In this document: positions 1 to 5,216 of the stretch, piece after piece
Layout of the letters: every line of letters begins with the position of its first letter
Numbering within the stretch: the first letter of the stretch is position 1
Assembly (NCBI GenBank): GCA_038244055.1
Contig: JBBRTW010000374.1
Coordinates: 1-7,448 of the forward strand
DNA: 7,448 nucleotides
Reading direction: 5' to 3'
Origin: DASPKW01 sp038244055
GTDB taxonomy: Bacteria > Planctomycetota > Phycisphaerae > Tepidisphaerales > Tepidisphaeraceae
Notes under the pieces: model-generated
The model's input: the letters and a program-made list of their open reading frames with translations, nothing else
Database searches by the model: none
Told to the model about the DNA's origin: nothing
Translations under genes and position numbers: made by a program

Positions 1-681
1 AAACCCCTTGCGGCTGGTCCCCAGAACCAGCGGCCGGCCCAGGATTTCCAGGCTCGACAGATGCCGCAGCAATTCCAGATTGTGCTCGACCGTCTTCCCA
101 AACCCGATCCCCGGGTCCAGCAGGATATCCCCCTGCCGCACCCCCGCCGCCATCGCAGCCTCCATCCGCTCCTTCAGATATCGCCCCACCTCCTCCACCA
201 CGTTCCGATAAGTCGGCCGCTCCTGCATCGTCGCCGGCTGCCCCTGCATGTGCATCAGGATAATCGGCACCCCCGCCGATGCCGCCAGCGGCAGCATGGC
301 CGGGTCATCCATCCCCGCCGAGATGTCGTTAATCAACCCCGCCCCCGCCTCCAGCGCCGCCCGCGCCACGTCAGCCCGCGTCGTATCAATCGAGATCACG
401 CACCCCAGCTTTTCCGCAACGATCGCCTCAATCACCGGCTGGACCCTCCGAACCTGCTCCTCCGCCGGCACCCGCGCCGACCCCGGCCGGGTCGATTCGC
501 CCCCAACATCCAGTAAATCGGCCCCCTGCGCCACCATCTCCCGCGCATGCGCGATCGCCGCCGCGGGGTCCGCGTACCGCCCCCCATCCGAAAAACTGTC
601 CGGTGTGACATTCAACACCCCCATCACCAAAGGCCAGCGGCCGGGGTCGACAAGCCATCTTTTGAACTGTTCTGGCAACAT
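1..681 (-). CDS. folP: Dihydropteroate synthase, 3' end cut by the window edge
   Basis: Cytoplasmic enzyme of folate synthesis that condenses 6-hydroxymethyl-7,8-dihydropterin diphosphate with p-aminobenzoate to give dihydropteroate; it is the sulfonamide target. The 227 visible residues carry the family motifs in order: MGVLNVTPDSFSDGG (20-34), GADLLDVGGESTRPG (53-67), SIDTTR (97-102), INDIS (117-121), LMHMQG (142-147), LLDPGIGFGKT (187-197) and GTSRKGF (221-227). Family members are about 270-280 residues, so roughly 45 residues, including the final Arg-x-His motif, lie before base 1. The start is the ATG read at 681-679: two TGA codons stand in frame just upstream, so no earlier start is possible. 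No convincing Shine-Dalgarno site precedes it. It is transcribed away from the small plus-strand gene at 855, so 682-854 should hold two divergent promoters; I could not fix either. Codons strongly favour G in third position. Family assignment is secure. Confidence 0.96.
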   Translation of the reverse strand, partial: MLPEQFKRWLVDPGRWPLVMGVLNVTPDSFSDGGRYADPAAAIAHAREMVAQGADLLDVGGESTRPGSARVPAEEQVRRVQPVIEAIVAEKLGCVISIDTTRADVARAALEAGAGLINDISAGMDDPAMLPLAASAGVPIILMHMQGQPATMQERPTYRNVVEEVGRYLKERMEAAMAAGVRQGDILLDPGIGFGKTVEHNLELLRHLSSLEILGRPLVLGTSRKGF

Positions 682-854
682 GGGTCATCAAATGAATCAA
701 GGAAAAAAGAGCCAATCGCATCTCAAATACCATACGCCGCGTCGGATTTGAACCCCCTCCCAGCAAGCCGGGAACTATTCAGAGCCGATGAACGTATTGT
801 GTTGGTAACTTGAAGACTTGGAGATGTCGATAGCAAGTTTGGAGCGTTTTTCGT

Positions 855-1097
855 TTGCTGGCCATCGCCGAACTATTCCGATCCCTGAAAGTCTTCACCG
901 TCGTCATGGTGATCGGATGCACCGTCTACGTCATGGCCTGGGAACGCGGCCTCGGCCGGCAGGTCGATAACGGCCTGGTCCTCCCCGCCCCCACCCGCCA
1001 GGAAATGAACGAACTGCGCGCCCGCCAGGGCCTGCTGCCTCTCGAATCCCGCCCCGCCCACGCCCGAACCCGCCACGTCAGCCTGCCGATGGATTAG
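855..1097 (+). CDS. Small single-helix membrane protein, hypothetical
   Basis: Eighty residues with no family I recognise. Residues 1-11 form a short N-terminus with one Arg, 12-29 (KVFTVVMVIGCTVYVMAW) form one hydrophobic helix, and the rest is a polar tail rich in Arg, Pro and Ala. It could be an inner-membrane anchor or an uncleaved signal-anchor protein. An in-frame TAG at 831-833 limits the start. I chose TTG at 855 because TTGGAG at 839-844 gives a Shine-Dalgarno-like GGAG about ten bases upstream and keeps the helix whole; the ATG at 906 would cut through the helix. Codons mostly end in C or G, as expected of a real gene in this genome. Its last 20 bases overlap the end of the convergent acetyltransferase gene. 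Short length and the TTG start leave moderate doubt. Confidence 0.6.
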   Translation: MLAIAELFRSLKVFTVVMVIGCTVYVMAWERGLGRQVDNGLVLPAPTRQEMNELRARQGLLPLESRPAHARTRHVSLPMD

Positions 1098-1815
1098 CTC
1101 CCAGTGGATTAGTCCGATCCAGAATCACAAAAAGCCCGCCGCCCGGTTCGCTTCTCTGAACCATCCCCGAAATATTGAACCCCTCCCCAATCGCCCGCGC
1201 CAGCGCGGCGACATCGTCATAACGAATTGTCGAGTGGACATCGCCGACCTCCCCCGCCCCTCCCGTCGCCCCGCCACCCAGCGCCTCGCCCTCCAACCCG
1301 TTCCGCCCCCTCAATCCGCTCCCATCCTTCCGCCCCACCTCCCCGCCCGCCCCATCCTCCCCCGTCAAATCCTTCCGAAAATTGATCGAAATCTCATTCT
1401 CCACCTTCAACTCAATCCCCACCGGCTGAAATCCGCTGCTCAGCCCAAACAGGATCATCTCCCGGAACTTGTTGAATGTCGTAAACCCCACCGTCTTGTA
1501 CCCCCGCCCGCGCAGCATCGCATGTTGATAATTCTGCATCCGCCGCCCCACCCCCTGCCGACGGTAATCCGCAAGAATCCCCCCCGTCCACGAATGAAAA
1601 TGCGTCGCCCCCATCCGATACCCGATCTTGTACCCCACCGGATTCCCCTCCAGATGCGCGATCAGCGCAATCAAATCCTGCTTCCCCTCGGCCCCCGAAA
1701 CAATCGTCTCCGAAAGCCGATGCCCATACTGCCCGAAAATCGTATCCCGCAGCACCTGCATCAACGGATACTCATCCCGGCCAACTTCGCTGATTTCGAT
1801 CTGGGTGTAGGACAT
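1078..1815 (-). CDS. GNAT-family N-acetyltransferase with Gly-rich linker and extra C-terminal domain
   Basis: The first 150 of 245 residues are a GCN5-related acetyltransferase fold that moves an acetyl group from acetyl-CoA to an amine; the substrate cannot be told. The acetyl-CoA pyrophosphate loop is visible as RRQGVGRRM (85-93), following strand WTGGILADY (76-84). The C-terminal half has GYKTVGFTTFN (105-115) and the SSGFQPVG turn (126-133), and ends in FRKDL (146-150). Residues about 152-190 are a low-complexity linker dominated by Gly and Glu. A further segment of about 50 residues (191-240) with predicted helix-strand character follows; I do not recognise it. The start is the ATG at 1815; a TTG at 1845 would add ten residues but has no support. 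There is no Shine-Dalgarno site: the bases before the ATG are pyrimidine-rich, and TATACC sits seven bases before it, so a leaderless mRNA is possible. Third codon positions strongly favour G. The GNAT call is firm; the role is unknown. Confidence 0.85.
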   Translation of the reverse strand: MSYTQIEISEVGRDEYPLMQVLRDTIFGQYGHRLSETIVSGAEGKQDLIALIAHLEGNPVGYKIGYRMGATHFHSWTGGILADYRRQGVGRRMQNYQHAMLRGRGYKTVGFTTFNKFREMILFGLSSGFQPVGIELKVENEISINFRKDLTGEDGAGGEVGRKDGSGLRGRNGLEGEALGGGATGGAGEVGDVHSTIRYDDVAALARAIGEGFNISGMVQRSEPGGGLFVILDRTNPLGANPSAG

Positions 1816-1887
1816 GGGGGAGGGTATAGCGTATACGGCATACAAAAACTAAAAAGTCCCGCGCGCAACTCCGCTCTTCCGAACAAG

Positions 1888-1933
1888 CCGGGACAGAGCC
1901 CCGGGAGCGACAGCGACCAGAGCGCCGTCCCGG
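1888..1933. repeat. Interrupted 7-bp dyad between acetyltransferase and zinc-ribbon genes
   Basis: CCGGGAC at 1888-1894 is matched by its exact complement GTCCCGG at 1927-1933, and the interior could add a few G-C pairs. A second small hairpin, CCGGG/CCCGG, lies within its left half. It lies just past the stop of the minus-strand zinc-ribbon gene and could be a transcript-end structure, but no T-run follows on either strand. The ten bases CAAGCCGGGA overlapping the left arm also occur at 764-773 in the folP leader region, which hints at a dispersed element. Confidence 0.35.
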
Positions 1934-1974
1934 ATGGCATCGAATGCCAACAGCGCTCAATCGCGCACGATCGT

Positions 1975-2637
1975 TCAACAGCGACGCACACCACATTCCG
2001 GACAACGCTCGGGCGTCGCATGAAGGTCATAGCCGCACTCTGCACACATCCCGCACCGCCGCCATTTGCGAATTCGCAGGGTTCGCCGCAATCGCTTGAC
2101 CAGCCCGACCCCAACCCACCCCGGCCGCAGCGCCGTCAGGGCGAAGACGAACCAGCAGGGCATAACAATGATTCGAACATCGCGCGAGTGCTCCGCCGGG
2201 ATTGGATCAACAAAAGAGGGAGATCCATAAGGAACGATAACCGGCTCATTCGATTGAATCCGCACCGCCGCAAACCCAAGTCGATTGGCAATCGACCCGG
2301 CCGGAAGTTCAAATCCCGCCGCGAACCGCGCCTCCGTGTGCCAGTAGTTCCCCGGCCCATGCTCCGCCGCGACCCGTGCGGCGGCCGACCAATATTTCAT
2401 CGCGTTGGAACTGAGCATTCCGTTCTCCAGGCGAATAAAGAACGCTCCTTCAACCGTGGAGACTTCGCGGATTTGATAGGACAAAGCCATCGCGCCGATC
2501 GATTGATCGCGCCGGCCAAACCGATCGTAGACCCGATAGCTGCGAACCCACAAAGTCCCCGCCCCCAGCCCCACCACCAGCGACACCGCCGTGAGCGTAT
2601 GAAGAATCAGCCGGGTAATTGATCGCAGCAAATGCAT
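1975..2637 (-). CDS. Two-helix membrane protein with C-terminal zinc ribbon (planctomycete type)
   Basis: A 220-residue protein of unknown function. An N-terminal helix (about 9-30, LILHTLTAVSLVVGLGAGTL) is followed by an extracytoplasmic-looking region of about 120 residues and a second helix (about 154-180). A strongly basic stretch (181-194, KRLRRTLRIRKWRR) then suggests the C-terminus is cytoplasmic. The tail holds a zinc knuckle, C198-x2-C201 with C212-x2-C215, in CGYDLHATPERCPECG, plus extra cysteines at 195 and 220. Proteins with this ending are, to my knowledge, common and often multi-copy in planctomycetes, and uncharacterised. The ATG at 2637 is the only start that keeps the first helix at the N-terminus; GGA five bases before it is a weak Shine-Dalgarno site. 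It follows the amidohydrolase gene in the same direction after 107 bases, so co-transcription is possible but unproven. The zinc role is inferred from the cysteine pattern alone. Confidence 0.85.
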   Translation of the reverse strand: MHLLRSITRLILHTLTAVSLVVGLGAGTLWVRSYRVYDRFGRRDQSIGAMALSYQIREVSTVEGAFFIRLENGMLSSNAMKYWSAAARVAAEHGPGNYWHTEARFAAGFELPAGSIANRLGFAAVRIQSNEPVIVPYGSPSFVDPIPAEHSRDVRIIVMPCWFVFALTALRPGWVGVGLVKRLRRTLRIRKWRRCGMCAECGYDLHATPERCPECGVRRC

Positions 2638-2639
2638 TC

Positions 2640-2660
2640 TTATCCGCGTTCATCCGCGGT
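2640..2660. repeat. Short dispersed-type repeat with duplicated ATCCGCG at a gene's leader
   Basis: ATCCGCG occurs twice 10 bases apart (2642-2648 and 2652-2658) in TTATCCGCGTTCATCCGCGG. On the minus strand it reads as codons for EPRMNADK, a peptide signature I recall from spurious ORFs over dispersed intergenic repeats in several phyla. It lies immediately before the zinc-ribbon gene's ATG, so it forms its leader and ribosome-binding region. Repeat status is from memory of the motif and was not searched. Confidence 0.45.
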
Positions 2661-2744
2661 TCCTTCATTGCTCAGACCTCTACAATCCGCTTCACCCTCG
2701 GCCGCCCCATATGGTCGTTCAAGCCTCGATCACTCAATTTGCTC

Positions 2745-4073
2745 TCACTTCGAAAGCAGATCGATCGCGGCCGCACTCATCGCCAGCACCCCCGTGCGGA
2801 TGGCGGGTTCTTTCTGCGGCAAGTAGTTGCTGGAGTGGAGGCTTGGCAGCGGTGGGCCGCCGGCTTTGGCGGCGGCTACTTTTTCTGGAGCTATCGTGCC
2901 GAGGCGGAACATGAAGATCGGGATTTTGGGGTTGGTGCGGCCGAAGAGTCCGAAATCTTCCGCGCCCATGGCGGGTTCTCGTTCCACCAGGTTTTCGTTG
3001 CCCAGGACGGTGCGGAGGTGGGCTACGGTGCGGTCCACCAATTCGGGGGTGTTGTAGGTGGCGGTTGTCGATTCGCTGGTCCGGGTGATGGTGGGTTCGA
3101 GCTCCGAGGGGACGCCGGCCGTTAATGCGGTGCCTTTTACGATGCGTTCGATCGATTTGAGGACTTTCTCGCGGACTTCGTCTTTGTAAGTGCGGACCGT
3201 GAGTTGGAGCGTGACTTCATCGGGGATGATGTTGTGTTTGGTGCCGCCGTGGATCGAGCCTACGGTCACGACCGCCGGGTCGGTGGGTTTTACTTCGCGG
3301 CTTACGATGGTTTGCAGGTTGATGATCGTTTGCGCGGCGATGACGATGGGGTCTTTGGTTTTGTGGGGCCATGCGCCGTGGCCGCCTACGCCTTTGATGA
3401 CGATGTCGAGGCTATCGACGTTGGCCATCGCAAAGCCTGAGACGTAGCCGATTTTTCCAGCTTCGAGCTCGGCGTCGCAGTGCTGCGCGAGGCAGAAATC
3501 GGGGCGTGGGAAGCGGGTGAACAGACCGTCCTTGAGCATCGCCGATGCGCCGGCGACAGTTTCTTCGGCCGGCTGCCCGATGAGGACCAGCGTGCCGTGC
3601 CAGCGGTCTTTGGCGGCCGCCAGGGCCCGGGCGGTGCCGACCAGGCAGGTGAGGTGGATATCGTGGCCGCAGGCGTGCATGACGGGAACAGTCCGGCCGG
3701 CGCGGTCGGTGGTCGTGGCGGTGCTGGCGTAATCGACGCCGGTGTTTTCCTTGACGGGCAGGGCATCGAGCTCGGTGCGAAGCAGGAGAGTTTTGCCTTC
3801 GCCATTTTTGAGGATGGCGACAACGCCATTGCCGCCGACGCGCTCGGTAACCTCGTAGCCGGCCGCGCGGAGCTCCTCGGCCAGGCGTTTGGCGGCTTGA
3901 GTTTCCTGGTGGGAGATTTCAGGGTGGGTGTGGAAGTGGAGGTAGAGTTTTTCGAGCGCGGGGTATTCCTTTTCGATGACGGGCAGGAGCGCGTCGCGAT
4001 CGGCACCGCGGCTGGTGAGCGTTTGTGATGAGAGGATCAGGAGGACGATGAGGATGATTTTTGGGGTGGGCAT
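2745..4073 (-). CDS. Exported M20D-family metallo-amidohydrolase (hippurate / IAA-amino acid hydrolase-like)
   Basis: A 442-residue two-zinc amidohydrolase of peptidase family M20D, which cleaves N-acyl amino acids, aminoacyl amides or small peptides; the exact substrate cannot be told. The N-terminus is a signal peptide (MPTPKIILIVLLILSSQT, cleavage probably near 24), so it acts outside the cytoplasm, unlike many soluble relatives. Metal and catalytic residues are all present: HACGHD (C135, H137), QPAEE (E170 general base, E171 ligand), AQH (H198), GAEDF (371-375) and LHSSNY (H413). GGHGAWPH (230-237) contains the lid-domain His (H232) of the family. Length is slightly above the usual 380-400 because of the signal. 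I chose the ATG at 4073 because GGAG lies six bases upstream; in-frame ATGs at 4091 and 4130 lack a well-placed site and would put extra residues before the signal peptide. Third codon positions favour C, unlike folP and the acetyltransferase. Confidence 0.96.
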   Translation of the reverse strand: MPTPKIILIVLLILSSQTLTSRGADRDALLPVIEKEYPALEKLYLHFHTHPEISHQETQAAKRLAEELRAAGYEVTERVGGNGVVAILKNGEGKTLLLRTELDALPVKENTGVDYASTATTTDRAGRTVPVMHACGHDIHLTCLVGTARALAAAKDRWHGTLVLIGQPAEETVAGASAMLKDGLFTRFPRPDFCLAQHCDAELEAGKIGYVSGFAMANVDSLDIVIKGVGGHGAWPHKTKDPIVIAAQTIINLQTIVSREVKPTDPAVVTVGSIHGGTKHNIIPDEVTLQLTVRTYKDEVREKVLKSIERIVKGTALTAGVPSELEPTITRTSESTTATYNTPELVDRTVAHLRTVLGNENLVEREPAMGAEDFGLFGRTNPKIPIFMFRLGTIAPEKVAAAKAGGPPLPSLHSSNYLPQKEPAIRTGVLAMSAAAIDLLSK

Positions 4074-4089
4074 GGGGTTCTCCGCGGAC

Positions 4090-4118
4090 ATGATAATGGA
4101 CTTCCCCACCAATGGCAG
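4090..4118 (-). promoter_or_regulatory. Candidate sigma70-type promoter of the amidohydrolase
   Basis: On the minus strand, CTGCCA (4118-4113) and TATCAT (4095-4090) are spaced by 17 bases and match the consensus boxes at 4/6 and 5/6. Transcription would start near 4083, giving a leader of about ten bases that still includes the GGAG ribosome site. The very short leader makes this only a candidate. Confidence 0.35.
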
Positions 4119-4137
4119 CCGCGGGGACACTTCGTGC

Positions 4138-4161
4138 GGTGGGTCTACTCACAGTCTACTC
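4138..4161. repeat. Two GTCTACTC direct repeats, 11-base period, upstream of the amidohydrolase
   Basis: GTCTACTC occurs at 4143-4150 and 4154-4161, one helical turn apart and about 70-90 bases upstream of the amidohydrolase start. That placing would suit an activator site. The same bases can also be read as a remnant of the 4931 element: GGTGGGTCTACTCAC (4138-4152) matches that element's left arm at 14 of 15 positions. The sequence alone does not decide between the two. Confidence 0.4.
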
Positions 4162-4305
4162 GCTCGCCATCTCCCGCCAGCCACAAAACGCACACGATTC
4201 GCCGGCCGCTCCATATTACCTTCCGCCCCTGCCGAACTACAGGAAGGAATGGGTGGGTGAGCACCAGGGCAATCGCATAGGGCATGAGATGGGCAGCAAT
4301 TGCGG

Positions 4306-4360
4306 ATTTCGGATTGCGGATTGAATTGCGGTCTTCAATCCGCAATCCACAATCCGAAAT
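4306..4360. repeat. Imperfect inverted repeat built of ATTGCGG-like units
   Basis: The left arm 4306-4325 (ATTTCGGATTGCGGATTGAA) pairs with 4334-4360. The right arm is the exact complement except for seven extra bases (ACAATCC, 4349-4355) that repeat adjacent sequence. The loop is eight bases. The left arm is itself made of overlapping GGATTGC/GGATTTC units. It lies between two divergent genes, has no T-tail, and looks like a small non-coding palindromic element rather than a terminator. Confidence 0.7.
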
Positions 4361-4491
4361 CGATGCGATAGGATTGACATGCAATTGGCCTGGGGTGAGT
4401 GCATCCACCCCCCGAACTGCCAAGCATCCTGGGTCCCAGCGCCGGGTCGGCCCCGTCTTGTTTCGCGCCGGGCAAGCCGTACGATTCTTCC

Positions 4492-4989
4492 GTGAACATT
4501 GCATTGGTTGGTTACACGAACAGTCACAACGACCAGCGCTGGCTCGAGATGGCCGGGGCCTGGATGGCCGAGCACGACCCGGCGCTGGCGTGGACATCGG
4601 CCAGCCGCACGGTATTTGATCTGCGCGGCGAGAACGGCGTCAATTTTCTCGACGATGAAGGGGTGTACGATGCGGTCGTGCTCTTCGCCATTTACAACCC
4701 GCCCATGCAGAGCGTGGAATTCAAACGAGCGCTGGGCCGTCGAAGCGGGCAGACCTCGCTGGCGGTAAATCATTCCCGCCGGAACTGGGCCGCGCGCCTG
4801 TCGCGTACCGGGGCGAAGTACCTGTTCGTCTTCCGCCGCGATGATTCGATCGATGGCAAATGGCTCGGCCAGATCGAACACTATGAATTCCACGTCGAGC
4901 AGGCGGGTGTGTTTGGAGTGTCGATCTATCGTAGGGTGGGTGTACTCACCGTGAGTACACCCACCCTACCAACTGGGCGGTTTGGGTGA
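4492..4989 (+). CDS. Hypothetical protein with a C-terminus extended by an inverted-repeat element
   Basis: A 165-residue soluble-looking protein of no family I recognise. It begins with a strand-like NIALVGYTNS, then an amphipathic helix (about 13-25), a YDAVVLFAIYNPP strand (60-72), and near the end GAKYLFVFRRDDS and GVFGVSIYR. The alternation of strands and helices suggests a small alpha/beta fold, but no catalytic motif stands out. The start is uncertain. I chose GTG at 4492, where the conserved-looking strand begins; the frame stays open upstream to a GTG at 4399, but that stretch is Pro-rich and not protein-like. There is no clear Shine-Dalgarno site; TACGAT lies six bases before the GTG, so a leaderless mRNA is conceivable. 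Codon use to residue 146 is typical of a real gene. Residues 147-165 are encoded by the 4931-4969 palindrome and its flank, so the original stop was probably lost and the natural end was near SIYR. Confidence 0.7.
   Translation: MNIALVGYTNSHNDQRWLEMAGAWMAEHDPALAWTSASRTVFDLRGENGVNFLDDEGVYDAVVLFAIYNPPMQSVEFKRALGRRSGQTSLAVNHSRRNWAARLSRTGAKYLFVFRRDDSIDGKWLGQIEHYEFHVEQAGVFGVSIYRRVGVLTVSTPTLPTGRFG
4931..4969. repeat. Perfect 19-bp inverted repeat element at a gene's 3' end
   Basis: GTAGGGTGGGTGTACTCAC (4931-4949), one C (4950), and the exact complement (4951-4969). All 19 pairs match, which is far beyond chance. It covers the 3' end of the plus-strand hypothetical gene and would fold into a strong hairpin in its mRNA. 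No T-run follows, so it is not a classical terminator. Its first 11 bases match the start of the hairpin at 7272, placing both in one element family. No internal gene, so any movement would rely on enzymes encoded elsewhere. Confidence 0.9.
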
Positions 4990-5027
4990 TGCTTGAGTTG
5001 GTGCTGCTCCGCTGAAATCCTTTCTGG

Positions 5028-5064
5028 CCCCCTCTCCTGTACTCGGGAGAGGGCGGGGGTGAGG
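5028..5064. repeat. Dispersed palindromic repeat of the 'LTPALSR' type
   Basis: CCCTCTCC (5030-5037) and GGAGAGGG (5046-5053) form an 8-bp stem with an 8-base loop, followed by GCGGGGGTGAGGGT. Read on the minus strand it gives TLTPALSRVQERG, a peptide signature known from spurious ORFs over a very widespread bacterial intergenic repeat. It lies between the convergent ends of the hypothetical gene and the serine hydrolase, where its hairpin might also help end transcription. The bases TCTTTT at 5066-5071 after the plus-strand repeat are a weak T-rich tail. The rest of the 4990-5216 gap shows no gene. Confidence 0.75.
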
Positions 5065-5216
5065 GTCTTTTCGTCAATTGGCGTTGAGGATTTTGGCGCA
5101 CACGAAAGGCCCGTCTGGAAGCGCAACCTCTCGCGTGGCCAATTGTGCCGACAGTCTGCGCAATCCGGATCGCCCCAGCCTTCGGCGAACAACCTCACCA
5201 CGCCGACCACCAAGCC

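Larger units (their letters stand above)
4074..4491. other. 418-base gap between divergent genes
   Basis: No gene is supported here. It holds the amidohydrolase promoter candidate (4090-4118), a pair of 8-base direct repeats (4143-4161) and an imperfect inverted repeat (4306-4360), all listed separately. A 6-base inverted repeat CCTTCC/GGAAGG spans 4219-4247, next to GGTGGGTGAGCACC at 4252-4265, which resembles a decayed half of the 4931 element. TTGACA at 4374-4379 is a perfect -35 hexamer on the plus strand but has no acceptable -10 partner. Confidence 0.6.

Noticed and set aside
735..790. tRNA-like stretch around GGATTTGAACC (T-loop-like)
   Set aside because: The flanking T-stem does not pair (only 3 of 5), and no anticodon arm, D arm or acceptor stem could be built on either strand.
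1234..2622. A 462-codon open frame on the plus strand across the acetyltransferase and zinc-ribbon genes
   Set aside because: Its translation is dominated by Pro, Arg, His and Gln with no domain; it is antisense to two well-supported genes and reflects the lack of stops in GC-rich DNA.
2640..2648. Replication origin suggested by a DnaA-box-like TTATCCGCG and the nearby composition switch
   Set aside because: Only one imperfect box, no AT-rich unwinding region, and no dnaA, dnaN or parA gene nearby.
4374..4402. Promoter for the 4492 gene from TTGACA at 4374
   Set aside because: No acceptable -10 at 16-18 bases; a sigma54 reading (TGGC and TGC nearby) fails because the spacing is 12 rather than 10 bases between the GG and GC.
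4429..4439. Palindrome CTGGGTCCCAG as an operator
   Set aside because: Eleven bases of palindrome is easily expected by chance in this GC-rich gap and nothing else supports it.
4926..5213. A 95-codon minus-strand frame between the convergent genes
   Set aside because: It is made of the palindrome at 4931 and the LTPALSR repeat at 5028 with unremarkable flank, lacks a ribosome site, and matches known spurious-ORF signatures.
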